DNA of 28,565 nucleotides from an uncultured Eubacterium sp. (lineage in GTDB: Bacteria; Bacillota_A; Clostridia; Lachnospirales; Lachnospiraceae). This document shows positions 15,016-23,334 of the stretch, in pieces. Under the pieces are notes generated by a model. That model saw only the letters and a list, made by a program, of their open reading frames with translations, ran no database searches and was not told the origin of the DNA. How positions within the stretch are numbered: position 1 is the first letter of the stretch; each line of letters begins with the position of its first letter. Position numbers and translations under genes: made by a program. The stretch lies in NCBI GenBank assembly GCA_948468465.1, contig CAOKJJ010000051.1:1-28565 (forward strand), written 5' to 3'.

Positions 15016-16820
15016 AACAGCGAGGAAAGACGGTATCCTTGTTTGGTAAATTTAAAAAAATCCAGAGTGCGATGATGGCATCTTTTTCGGTACTTGTGAT
15101 TCTGGCCGGACTGACCTTTTTATTAATTGCGGTAAATTTTACAGATAAAGCGATTTACGAAAATTCCATTCATTATACGACGCAGATCATTGAACAGGTA
15201 AACCGCGATATTGACGCGTATATTGATTATATGGAGAATATTTCATCTGTAATCGCAACAAGCAGCGATGTATCTTTGTATTTGTTTGATGATAATCAGA
15301 CCGCAAAGCAGTATGCACAGGAAAAAGAGCGTATTTTGACGCAGTTTCATACGATTATGGAAAGCCGCAGCGACATTTATAATATCGCGATCGTAGCCGA
15401 TAATGGAAAATATATTGTAAACAGCGGAAAAGAAAAGCTGACCGAGTACATTGACATCAAAAGCCTGGACTGGTATCAGGAGACAATGCGTGCGTCAGGC
15501 GGGATCGCGGTCTCTTCTTCCCATGTGCAGAATGCGATTCAAAGCAGTTATCAGTGGGTCATTACGCTGAGCCGCGCGCTTGTAAATAACCGGACCGGAG
15601 AAAAAGAAGGACTTTTTTTCGTGGATTTGAATTACAGTGCCATCAGCGATCTGTGCAACAGCAATCAGATCGGAAACAAAGGCTATGTATTTTTAATAGA
15701 TGCAGACGGAAACGTCGTATATCATCCAAAGCAGCAGTTACTCTACGGGGGTCTTAGGACCGAAAAGATAGATGAAGTGATGAACTGCGAATCGAATTAT
15801 TTTTTTACTGAAGAAGATGCCGAGCGCAGGCTGTATACAATGTCGCGGTCTGAAAAAACCGGATGGACGGCTGTAGGCGTGGCATACAGCTCCGAACTTT
15901 TAAAAAATACAAAGCAGGCGCAGCTGATGCATCTTTTGGTGGCGGCAGGCCTGCTGCTGGGTGTACTCATACTCTCGAACCGGCTTTCCCAGGAACTGAC
16001 AAAACCGATCCGCCAGCTGCGGGATGGAATGAGTACGATAGAAGAAGGAAATTTTGAAACGCGTGTGGATATTGCGGTGGAAAATGAGATTGGCAGCCTG
16101 GCAAGGTCTTTTAATATGATGACAGACCGCATACATGCTTTGATTGAACAAAACTTCTATGAACAGGAGCAAAAACGCAAAAGTGAGCTGCGGGCACTGC
16201 AGGCGCAGATCAATCCGCATTTTTTATATAATACGCTGGATTCGATTATCTGGATGGCAGAGGATGAAAAAAATGAAGAAGTCGTAGTGATGACAGCTGC
16301 GCTTGCAAGACTGCTGCGTCAAAGCATCAGCAACGAACAGGAACAGGTAACGATCGAACAGGAGATAGATTATGTCAGAAGCTATCTGACCATTCAAAAA
16401 ATGCGTTATAAAGATAAGCTGGAATATGAGATTGAAGTGGCGCCGGAAATAATGCCTGTGCAGATCGTCAAATTTACGCTTCAGCCATTAGTGGAAAATG
16501 CGATTTATCATGGAATTAAATATAAAGAAACAAAAGGCACAATCTGCATCCGTGGTTTTGCCAGAGACAAACAAGCGCAGATTGCTGTGGAAGACGACGG
16601 TGCGGGCATGGATGAGCACCAGATTCACCGGATTCTGGAAGATACCGCGAATGAAAACGCAAGGACAAGCGGCGTTGGCGTTGCGAATGTACAAAAACGG
16701 CTGCAGCTGTATTACGGAGAAGAATACGGCATTTCCTATACAAGCGAAGTCGGAAAGGGGACAACAGCGCTTGTAACCATTCCAATGACTGAAGGGGGCA
16801 ATGAAAGTGTGGAAAGCTAA
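15012..16820 (+). CDS. Sensor histidine kinase (YesM/LytS-like, HisKA_7TM-free)
   Basis: This 602-residue membrane kinase has TM1 near residues 18-42, an extracytoplasmic sensor of about 250 residues with Cache-like features (SSDVSLYLFD, GYVFLIDADGNVVYHP), TM2 near 300-320, a HAMP linker (LTKPIRQLRDGMSTIEEGNF...) and the His_kinase block with H403 in ALQAQINPHFLYNTLDSI. The HATPase has the N box PLVENAIYHGIKY and G boxes DDGAGMDE and GVGVANVQKRL. It overlaps the regulator upstream (ATGA) and the sugar-binding protein downstream by 20 bases, so the three are a translation-coupled set. Its signal is probably a bound sugar delivered by the downstream protein. Confidence 0.93.
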   Translation: MKQRGKTVSLFGKFKKIQSAMMASFSVLVILAGLTFLLIAVNFTDKAIYENSIHYTTQIIEQVNRDIDAYIDYMENISSVIATSSDVSLYLFDDNQTAKQYAQEKERILTQFHTIMESRSDIYNIAIVADNGKYIVNSGKEKLTEYIDIKSLDWYQETMRASGGIAVSSSHVQNAIQSSYQWVITLSRALVNNRTGEKEGLFFVDLNYSAISDLCNSNQIGNKGYVFLIDADGNVVYHPKQQLLYGGLRTEKIDEVMNCESNYFFTEEDAERRLYTMSRSEKTGWTAVGVAYSSELLKNTKQAQLMHLLVAAGLLLGVLILSNRLSQELTKPIRQLRDGMSTIEEGNFETRVDIAVENEIGSLARSFNMMTDRIHALIEQNFYEQEQKRKSELRALQAQINPHFLYNTLDSIIWMAEDEKNEEVVVMTAALARLLRQSISNEQEQVTIEQEIDYVRSYLTIQKMRYKDKLEYEIEVAPEIMPVQIVKFTLQPLVENAIYHGIKYKETKGTICIRGFARDKQAQIAVEDDGAGMDEHQIHRILEDTANENARTSGVGVANVQKRLQLYYGEEYGISYTSEVGKGTTALVTIPMTEGGNESVES

Positions 16821-17796
16821 AAAAAAATATACACTTATTCTGGCAGCAATTGGGCTGGCAGTTTTTGCGTTTTTTATACTGTTGCTGAAAACAGGAGAGA
16901 AACAGAAAGAACCGTGGAAGCTGATTTTTATACCGAAATCCATTGATACGACGATTGGATTTTGGGACTCCCTTATTGGCGGCGCCCAGCTGGGGGCGAA
17001 AGAATACGGTGCTTCGTTGGAAGTGATAGGAGAAACAACCGAAGAGGATATTGAGGGCCAGATTCAAAATATCCGTGCCTGCATCCAAAAAAAACCGGAT
17101 GCTCTGCTCGTTGCCCCGTGCGATTATATCCGTACAGCGGATGCGCTGGAAGAAGCGGCAGCGGCGGGGATTAAAGTGATTCTGCTGGATTCTGTCGTTG
17201 AACGCGACATTGCCGACTGCATCGTAGCGACCGACAATTATGAGGCCGGCCGCAAGCTGGGCGGATATGCAAGATTGCTGTTAGATAAAGATGAGAATCC
17301 TAAAATCGGAGTCGTTGCCCATGTGAAGGGAACTTCGACGGCGATGGAGCGGGAAAGAGGCATCCGTGACGGCCTTGGAAGCGATGCGCATGCGATTCAA
17401 AACGTTGTATATTGTGATTCTTCTTATGACAAAGCCTACGCGCTGACTGTCAGTCTGATGACGCGGCATCCTGACATGGATCTTTTGATTGGAACAAACG
17501 AGTACGCGGCAGTCGGCGCTGCGCGGGCGATCAAAGATATGAAGCTGGACGGAAAGGTGAAGCTCATCGGCTTTGACAGCTTAATCGAAGAGATACAGCT
17601 GTTGGAAGCAGGCGTATTTCAGGGGATCATTATTCAAAAACCGTTCCATATCGGCTATCTAGGCGTGGAACAGGCAGTGCGTCTGCTGGAAGGCAGTCCG
17701 GTGGAAAAAAATCTGTCTGTTGGTTCCAGACTGATTACGAAAGATAATATGTATGAAGAAGAAAATCAAAGATTGCTGTATCCGTTTACGGGATAA
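16801..17796 (+). CDS. Membrane-anchored sugar-binding protein, probable co-sensor of the kinase
   Basis: This 331-residue periplasmic-binding protein is of the LacI/RbsB type (Peripla_BP_4). The N-terminal KKKYTLILAAIGLAVFAFFILLL is one hydrophobic helix with no lipobox cysteine and no clear signal peptidase site, so it probably stays anchored. The binding fold shows FWDSLIGGAQLGAKEYGASLEVI, PDALLVAPCDY, IKVILLDSVV and KLIGFDSL. It is encoded with a YesM-type kinase and YesN-type regulator rather than with permeases. By analogy with XylFII-LytS-type three-component systems it would present sugar to the kinase, not feed a transporter. The ligand is unknown; fucose is the best guess from context. 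Confidence 0.87.
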   Translation: MKVWKAKKKYTLILAAIGLAVFAFFILLLKTGEKQKEPWKLIFIPKSIDTTIGFWDSLIGGAQLGAKEYGASLEVIGETTEEDIEGQIQNIRACIQKKPDALLVAPCDYIRTADALEEAAAAGIKVILLDSVVERDIADCIVATDNYEAGRKLGGYARLLLDKDENPKIGVVAHVKGTSTAMERERGIRDGLGSDAHAIQNVVYCDSSYDKAYALTVSLMTRHPDMDLLIGTNEYAAVGAARAIKDMKLDGKVKLIGFDSLIEEIQLLEAGVFQGIIIQKPFHIGYLGVEQAVRLLEGSPVEKNLSVGSRLITKDNMYEEENQRLLYPFTG

Positions 17797-17834
17797 TAAT
17801 AAAAATGCTGGTGTTTGCCGGCATTTTTATTATT
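17795..17834 (+). terminator. Rho-independent terminator after the sensor operon
   Basis: A long stem pairs AATAATAAAAATGCTGG with CCGGCATTTTTATTATT around the loop TGTTT. A T-run forms the 3' arm, and the A-run on the 5' side could make it work in both directions. Confidence 0.85.
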
Positions 17835-17872
17835 TATTCTATATAAAATACCCGCTGGATTTATTTTACCTT

Positions 17873-17901
17873 TTTTAGTAAAATATTCGATTTTACTAAA
17901 A
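17873..17901. promoter_or_regulatory. Perfect inverted repeat overlapping the transporter -35 box
   Basis: TTTTAGTAAAAT (17873-17884) and ATTTTACTAAAA (17890-17901) are exact 12-base inverted arms around the spacer ATTCG. The right arm contains the -35 hexamer. It is a candidate binding site for the adjacent two-component regulator or a repressor. Confidence 0.65.
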
Positions 17902-17919
17902 CGCCTTGTTCTGTATACT
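17892..17919 (+). promoter_or_regulatory. Promoter of the ABC transporter operon
   Basis: TTTACT at 17892-17897 and TATACT at 17914-17919 are separated by 16 bases, which gives a plausible sigma-A promoter; TTTTAC at 17891 with a 17-base spacer is the alternative. It sits between two inverted repeats. Confidence 0.6.
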
Positions 17920-17939
17920 GTTTACAACAGCTGTAAACA
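17919..17939. promoter_or_regulatory. Perfect inverted repeat at the transporter transcription start
   Basis: TGTTTACA (17919-17926) and TGTAAACA (17932-17939) are exact 8-base arms around ACAGC. The position just after the -10 box suits a repressor or roadblock operator. It does not resemble the CAACACAAATC motif of P1 and P2. Confidence 0.6.
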
Positions 17940-17953
17940 AGAAATACAAAGAA

Positions 17954-18955
17954 ATGGGGGAAAGGAAATTGGATAAGATTAAAAACAACGCGCTGGTTAA
18001 GAAGGTTGGGTTTAACAGACTGGTATTGTTTTGCGTACTGCTTTTGATGTATATTACCTTTGCAATATTAAGTCCGACATTCCTCAACTATAACCGTATC
18101 CTGAGTGCTTTGAACTATGCCTATTTTCTGGGGTTTTTAGCTTTGGGTGTTACGTTTGTTATCGCTACTGGGGGAATTGATTTTTCCATTGGGCCGGTGA
18201 TGTTCTGTTCTGCCCTGATTGCAGGATATCTGCTTACGAAGTCAGGAGTGCCGCTTATCTTGGCGCTTTTGATCTCTATTTTGACAGGGGCGGCATTCGG
18301 ATGCCTGAACGGATATCTGGTGGCATATTGGAATCTGCCGTCGTTTATTACTTCCATGGCGAGCATGATGTTAGCAAAAGGAATCGGATCTGTTTTTACA
18401 AAAACACAGTCGGTCAGCTGGCCGCAGGCATCTCAGGAGAACGGAAGCTTTCGTATGCTCGTAAAAATTACGACTTCGGATGGCACACAGATTCCTGCCG
18501 GGCTGATTGTACTCATTGTGATATCCATTATTTGTGCGGTCGTATTGAATAAGACAAAAATCGGAAGATACATTCTTTGTCTTGGCAGCAATAAAGAAGC
18601 CGTTCGGTTATCCGGTGTAAATGTAAAAAAATGGGAAATGCTGGCATACATTATCTGCGGCATGCTGGCGGGCATGGCAGCAATCGCTTATGTAGGTGCA
18701 TATTCCACCGTACAGCCGGGTATGGGCGATACATTTAATAATGAAGCGATCGCGGGATGCGTAATGGGCGGTACGTCTATGACGGGCGGTACGGCATCGA
18801 TCGGCGGTACGTTTATCGGGGTTATGATTATCTCTCTGCTCCAGGAAGGAATTCTTGCTATGGGCTTCCAAAAAGACTGGCAGTATGTCATTACCGGTCT
18901 GATTGTAATTGCAGCGGTATACGCAGATGTGCGCAGCCGCAGGAGATCAAATTAG
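17954..18955 (+). CDS. Sugar ABC transporter permease 1 (RbsC/AraH family)
   Basis: This permease of about 333 residues has multiple hydrophobic segments and the BPD_transp_2 family pattern: ITFAILSPTFLNYNRILSAL, LGVTFVIATGGIDFSIGPVM, GCLNGYLVAYWNLPSFITSMASMMLAKGI and the cytoplasmic GSNKEAVRLSGVNVKKWEM loop, which contacts the ATPase. ATG 17954 is used here, but TTG 17969 has a better-placed GGGGG and may be the true start. An earlier frame opening at 17906 lies inside the promoter region and is rejected. It pairs with the permease at 20512. Confidence 0.92.
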   Translation: MGERKLDKIKNNALVKKVGFNRLVLFCVLLLMYITFAILSPTFLNYNRILSALNYAYFLGFLALGVTFVIATGGIDFSIGPVMFCSALIAGYLLTKSGVPLILALLISILTGAAFGCLNGYLVAYWNLPSFITSMASMMLAKGIGSVFTKTQSVSWPQASQENGSFRMLVKITTSDGTQIPAGLIVLIVISIICAVVLNKTKIGRYILCLGSNKEAVRLSGVNVKKWEMLAYIICGMLAGMAAIAYVGAYSTVQPGMGDTFNNEAIAGCVMGGTSMTGGTASIGGTFIGVMIISLLQEGILAMGFQKDWQYVITGLIVIAAVYADVRSRRRSN

Positions 18956-19004
18956 CAGAAGGTCAAATGAAAAGACAGTGATTTCAGGATAGGAAGGTGA
19001 GAGT

Positions 19005-20498
19005 GTGGGAGATATAATTTTAAAAATGAATGGAATTGATAAATCTTTCCCTGGCGTGCATGCGCTGGACCACGTCAATCTGGAGGTCAGAAAAGGCGAG
19101 GTGCTTGCGTTAATGGGAGAGAACGGGGCCGGAAAGTCTACATTGATGAAGGTGCTGACGGGCATCTATAAAAAAGATGAAGGCTCGATTGTATATGAAG
19201 GAAAAGAAGTGGAATTCACGAATCCGAAAGATGCCCAGGAGGCAGGGATCGTCATTGTGCATCAGGAATTAAATATGATGAATCATCTGACTGTTGCGCA
19301 GAATATTTTTATCGGACGTGAAGCAATGTCCGGCAAGCTGATTAACGATAAAAAGATGAACGAAGAGGCTGAAAAGCTGTTTCAAAAGCTGAATATAAAG
19401 ATTGACCCTACGGAAAAGATGGGGAACCTTACCGTAGGTAAACAGCAGATGTGTGAGATTGCAAAAGCGATTTCCCATGATGCCAAAGTCATCGTATTTG
19501 ACGAGCCGTCAGCTGCCCTGACAGAGGCTGAGATCGAAGAGTTGTTTAAAATTATTCGTGATCTCAGGGACAAGCAGCTTGGCATTGTGTATATTTCGCA
19601 CCGCATGGATGAGATTAAGGTCATTACAGACCGTGTAACGGTTATGCGTGACGGCGGCTATGTAGGAACGCTCATTACAAAAGAATCCACAAAAGATGAT
19701 ATTATCAATATGATGGTTGGACGTGTCATATACGAGGATCCAAAGACAGAGAGCAATGTGCCGAAAGACGCTCCGGTAGTGTTAAAGGTAGAACATCTGA
19801 ATGCCGGCAAGATGGTGCGGGACGTAAGCTTTGAGTTACATAAAGGTGAAATACTCGGATTTTCGGGATTGATGGGCGCGGGACGTACCGAGACAGCCAG
19901 AGCATTGTTTGGAGCGGATCCGATGGATAGCGGCGATATTTATGTCAATGGGCAGAAGGTAACGATTAAAAGCCCAATGGATGCTGTGAAATGCGGCATC
20001 GGCTATTTGTCAGAGGACAGGAAAAGATTTGGTATCGTAGTGCAGAAATCGGTAGCTGAGAATTCTACGATGGTGGATCTGGACAATTATGTCAGCGGTA
20101 TCTTTATTAATAAAAAGAAAGAAAATGAAGTAGCATTAAAATATGTAAAGTCATTAAAGACAAAGACGCCATCGGTAGACCAGCTTGTTGTCAATCTGTC
20201 TGGCGGCAATCAGCAGAAAGTCGTTATTGCAAAATGGCTGATTAGAAACTGCGATATCCTGATATTCGATGAGCCTACCAGAGGTATTGATGTAGGGGCG
20301 AAAAGTGAAATTTACCACCTGATGAACGAACTGGCTGCACAAGGAAAATCCATTATTATGATTTCTTCCGAAATGACAGAAATTCTCAGGATGAGCGACC
20401 GGATCGTAGTCATGTGTGAGGGAAGAAAGACCGGGGAACTTGACATTGCCGGCGCTACCCAGGAAAATATCATGCACGCCGCAACGCTGAGAGATTAG
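19005..20498 (+). CDS. Sugar ABC transporter ATPase, tandem (RbsA/MglA family)
   Basis: This 497-residue protein has two ABC domains. The first has the Walker A GENGAGKST (residues 39-47), signature region LTVGKQQMCEIAKA and Walker B VIVFDEPSAAL. The second has the degenerate Walker A FSGLMGAGRTE typical of this family, signature LSGGNQQKVVIAKWL and Walker B ILIFDEPTRGID. The start is GTG 19005 with AGGAAGGTGA just upstream. One such protein serves both halves of the translocator, so no second ATPase gene is needed. It lies between the two permease genes. Confidence 0.95.
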   Translation: MGDIILKMNGIDKSFPGVHALDHVNLEVRKGEVLALMGENGAGKSTLMKVLTGIYKKDEGSIVYEGKEVEFTNPKDAQEAGIVIVHQELNMMNHLTVAQNIFIGREAMSGKLINDKKMNEEAEKLFQKLNIKIDPTEKMGNLTVGKQQMCEIAKAISHDAKVIVFDEPSAALTEAEIEELFKIIRDLRDKQLGIVYISHRMDEIKVITDRVTVMRDGGYVGTLITKESTKDDIINMMVGRVIYEDPKTESNVPKDAPVVLKVEHLNAGKMVRDVSFELHKGEILGFSGLMGAGRTETARALFGADPMDSGDIYVNGQKVTIKSPMDAVKCGIGYLSEDRKRFGIVVQKSVAENSTMVDLDNYVSGIFINKKKENEVALKYVKSLKTKTPSVDQLVVNLSGGNQQKVVIAKWLIRNCDILIFDEPTRGIDVGAKSEIYHLMNELAAQGKSIIMISSEMTEILRMSDRIVVMCEGRKTGELDIAGATQENIMHAATLRD

Positions 20499-20511
20499 GA
20501 GGAGACAGGAA

Positions 20512-21516
20512 ATGGAAAATAACGCAAAAAAGGGGAATGCTTTTACGAATCACCCGCTTGTCAAGGCAATCGGTACGCAGAAGATTGTAGTTGTCATGGT
20601 TATTATACTGCTGGCTCTTTTGTTCAGCGTGATGAGTCCGGCATTCCGTCAATATTCAACGGTTATCAGTATTTTTGATTATTCCTATTACATCAGCTTT
20701 ATGGCGATTGGCGTAACGTTTCCTCTGATTACCGGAGGCGTGGATTTATCGATCGGTACCGGCATGGTATCGGCTGCGCTTGTAGGAGGATATTTTGTTA
20801 CATACAAAGGTGTTCCGGCGCCTGTTGGAATGCTGATTACCCTTTGTGTCGGACTGGTATTAGGATGCCTGAACGCGTTTTTAGCCGCAAAGCTGGAGCT
20901 GCCGCCGTTTATCGCAACATTGGGCAGTATGATGGTAGCCAGAGGACTTGGTTCCATTCTGACGGGCGGCATGGCAGTAGCATGGCCTCCGGCATCCGAT
21001 CCGTTAGGAAAATTCCGCAGCATTTTCAAGCTGAATGTGGGAGGGACAAACATCCCGATCGGATTTATTCTCGTAATTGTGTCAGTTGTACTGATGTCCA
21101 CCGTGTTAAACAAGACGAAGCCGGGCCGTTATATTATCGCGCTTGGAAGCAATAAAGAAGCGGCCAGATTATCCGGTATCAATGTTGTTAAATGGCAGTC
21201 GTTGGCTTATATCATATCCGGACTGTTTACCGGGCTTGCAGGTATCGCGTATGCGGCGACTTTCCAGACCATTGCGCCGGGAACCGGAGCAGGGCTGGAG
21301 CTGGATGCGATTGCAGGGGCGATTATCGGCGGTACGTCTATGAACGGCGGTTATGGAACGATTGCCGGCACGCTGCTTGGTGTATTTGTAATGTCACTGT
21401 TAAAAACGGGGCTGCCGTTTATCGGGCTGCAGCCGAACTGGCAGCAGATTGTAACAGGCATTGTATTGATCGTAGCGGTATTTATTGACGTAATAAAGAA
21501 CTCAAAGAGGGCATAG
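20512..21516 (+). CDS. Sugar ABC transporter permease 2 (RbsC/AraH family)
   Basis: This 334-residue permease is clearly homologous to the first: LFSVMSPAFRQYSTVISIF, IGVTFPLITGGVDLSIGTGM, LAAKLELPPFIATLGSMMVARGLG and GSNKEAARLSGINVVKWQS match segment by segment. The two probably form a heterodimer, unlike the single-permease ribose systems. A strong GGAGGAG site precedes the ATG, 13 bases after the ATPase stop. The following 117 bases hold a hairpin and then the binding-protein gene. Confidence 0.94.
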   Translation: MENNAKKGNAFTNHPLVKAIGTQKIVVVMVIILLALLFSVMSPAFRQYSTVISIFDYSYYISFMAIGVTFPLITGGVDLSIGTGMVSAALVGGYFVTYKGVPAPVGMLITLCVGLVLGCLNAFLAAKLELPPFIATLGSMMVARGLGSILTGGMAVAWPPASDPLGKFRSIFKLNVGGTNIPIGFILVIVSVVLMSTVLNKTKPGRYIIALGSNKEAARLSGINVVKWQSLAYIISGLFTGLAGIAYAATFQTIAPGTGAGLELDAIAGAIIGGTSMNGGYGTIAGTLLGVFVMSLLKTGLPFIGLQPNWQQIVTGIVLIVAVFIDVIKNSKRA

Positions 21517-21568
21517 TTTCAGGCAGATATCAATGATTAATATCGTCTGTGAAAGGACGGTTTTAATA

Positions 21569-21601
21569 GAGAAACTGCCAGCGTTATACAGGCAGTTTCT
21601 C
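21569..21601 (+). other. Intercistronic stem-loop between permease 2 and binding protein
   Basis: GAGAAACTGCC (21569-21579) pairs exactly with GGCAGTTTCTC (21591-21601) around an 11-base loop. No T-run follows, so it is not a standard terminator. Such a stem just before the binding-protein gene commonly protects mRNA ends and favours higher expression of the binding protein. Confidence 0.65.
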
Positions 21602-21633
21602 AAATATTATATTCAAATAGGGAGGAATAAAAC

Positions 21634-22806
21634 ATGAAGAAAAAATTATTGGGCGTATTGTTATCAGCAGCAATGGTTGGCACAATGCTTGCGGGATGCG
21701 GCAGCACTCCGGCAGAGTCAGACAAGACAGACTCAAATAATGAAGCCAGCTCAGACGACGGACAGACGGCGGATGCAGGCGATGATGCAAATGCGGATGG
21801 CGATTCCAAACCAGCAGGAGACCTGTCGATTGAAATCGTATCCAAAGGCTTCCAGCATCAGTACTGGCAGGCAGTATTAAAAGGAGCGAACCAAAAAGCC
21901 GATGAGCTTGGCGTAAAGATTAATTTTGTAGGCCCGAACTCTGAATCAGATATCGCGGACCAGGTACAGATGTTAACAAACGCGATTAACGCGGCTCCAA
22001 ATGCGATTGCGTTGGCAGCATTGGATACAGACGCATGTCTGGATGCAATTTCACAGGCACAGTCTTCCAATATTCCGATTGTTGGCTTTGACTCTGGTGT
22101 TCCTGGCGCTCCGGATGGAGCAATTGTTGCGAATGCGGCTACAAATAATTACAATGCAGGTGCGCTGGCAGCAGAAGAATCTTATAAAGCAGCTTTAAAA
22201 GAGAGAATCGCAAATGCTTCCGGCCCGGTACGTATTGGTATCATGGGACAGGATGCTACATCAGAATCCATTATCAGCCGCGGACTTGGTTTCGTAGATA
22301 AAATGATTGAACTGGCGGAAGCTGATGGCAAAACAGTTTCTGTAGAAGGAAATGACAAATATGTGACAGATTCTGCAGGCGAGACAAAAGACGGTGCAGA
22401 CGTTGTTATCGAAATCGTAGTTCCTGCTTCCGTTACAAATGAACTTTCAGCAGTTGACTGCCAGACATTGTTAAATAAACCGGACATTATCGCTATTTAT
22501 GGTTCCAATCAGCATTCTGGCGATGCAATGGTAACAGGTGATGAGAACCTGAATAAATTCGGAACAGGCGATGACCAGGTCATTGGTATTGCGTTTGATT
22601 CCGGCAAGGTTATTAAAGATGCTGTTAAGAGCGGAAAATTTATCGGTGCGATCACACAGGCTCCGGTAGCTATGGGCGAAGCGGTGGTTGAACTTTGCGT
22701 AAACGCTGCAAACGGCGAATCCGTATCTGACGTTGATACCGGATGCCAGTGGTTTACAGCGGAAAATATGGACAGTGAAGAAATCGCGCAGAACCTTTAT
22801 GACTAA
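21634..22806 (+). CDS. Sugar-binding lipoprotein of the ABC transporter
   Basis: This 390-residue substrate-binding protein of the RbsB/Peripla_BP_4 type has the lipoprotein signal MKKKLLGVLLSAAMVGTMLAGCG, with lipidation at the LAGC cysteine. A low-complexity, acidic, Ser/Asp-rich linker (residues 25-60) follows, then the binding fold (EIVSKGFQHQYWQAVLKGANQKADELG, NAIALAALDTDACLDAI, PIVGFDSGVPGAP). A canonical GGAGG site precedes the ATG. With two permeases and one ATPase it completes a sugar ABC importer. L-fucose is inferred as ligand from the catabolic genes on either side; no motif proves it. Confidence 0.93.
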   Translation: MKKKLLGVLLSAAMVGTMLAGCGSTPAESDKTDSNNEASSDDGQTADAGDDANADGDSKPAGDLSIEIVSKGFQHQYWQAVLKGANQKADELGVKINFVGPNSESDIADQVQMLTNAINAAPNAIALAALDTDACLDAISQAQSSNIPIVGFDSGVPGAPDGAIVANAATNNYNAGALAAEESYKAALKERIANASGPVRIGIMGQDATSESIISRGLGFVDKMIELAEADGKTVSVEGNDKYVTDSAGETKDGADVVIEIVVPASVTNELSAVDCQTLLNKPDIIAIYGSNQHSGDAMVTGDENLNKFGTGDDQVIGIAFDSGKVIKDAVKSGKFIGAITQAPVAMGEAVVELCVNAANGESVSDVDTGCQWFTAENMDSEEIAQNLYD

Positions 22807-22810
22807 ATTT

Positions 22811-22841
22811 AAAAGGAATCGGTTAATTCCGATTCCTTTTT
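22811..22841 (+). terminator. Rho-independent terminator after the binding-protein gene
   Basis: AAAAGGAATCGG pairs with CCGATTCCTTTT around TTAATT and is followed by T then an A-run. The next gene starts only about 20 bases later with no visible promoter, so this probably gives partial termination that lowers expression of the kinase, isomerase and mutarotase genes. Confidence 0.8.
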
Positions 22842-22862
22842 AAAAAAGCAAGGAGAATGTCT

Positions 22863-23303
22863 ATGCCTGTAGAGACGGGTCAAATGTTTGACAATAAAAA
22901 TAAAATGTTAAAGCGTCTGAAAAAACAGACATATGAAACAAATTTTGCACAGTTTCAAAAGGCGTATGCAAAGCAGTTTGAAGAAATGACAGCATACGCT
23001 GAACAAGCGGCGGATAAGCAGGCGGCGGCGATGGAAATTGGAACGTGGTTTACGGATGGCGCATTCAAAAAATACGGATCCGGCAAAAAAAAGATCCCAT
23101 CGTATGTACAGGCTGATTTGAATCTGTTTATGATTTACTATGTCTTTCCTGCGCTGTTAAAGACAGGGCATCCGGATGCGGAACAGATTGCTGATGGGAT
23201 CTGCAAGGCATGGGCAGAACGTTTTCGGGGAAATAACATAGGCTATACGGATTATGATACGCTGTATGCGTCGTTTCATGATAAAATATTGGGGATATTT
23301 TAA
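22863..23303 (+). CDS. Conserved small protein of unknown function
   Basis: This is a 146-residue soluble protein with no recognised catalytic motif. It begins with a charged segment (NKMLKRLKKQTYETNFAQFQKAYAKQFEEM), likely helical, and contains a hydrophobic patch YVQADLNLFMIYYVFPALLKTGHPDAEQIADGICKAW and an aromatic end GYTDYDTLYASFHDKILGIF. It is probably all-helical. ATG 22863 has AGGAG with 7-base spacing; ATG 22857 is too close to that site. It is placed between the transporter and the kinase in the same direction, so it is likely part of the sugar regulon. I recall similar-looking small proteins in clostridia without a known role, but cannot verify this. Confidence 0.8.
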   Translation: MPVETGQMFDNKNKMLKRLKKQTYETNFAQFQKAYAKQFEEMTAYAEQAADKQAAAMEIGTWFTDGAFKKYGSGKKKIPSYVQADLNLFMIYYVFPALLKTGHPDAEQIADGICKAWAERFRGNNIGYTDYDTLYASFHDKILGIF

Positions 23304-23334
23304 CGGTGCAGACTGCGTTTGAAGGAGGAGTATC

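Noticed and set aside
17906..17953. N-terminal extension of permease 1 starting at TTG 17906
   Set aside because: It lies upstream of or across the predicted -10 box and transcription start, and the family N-terminus fits the later starts.
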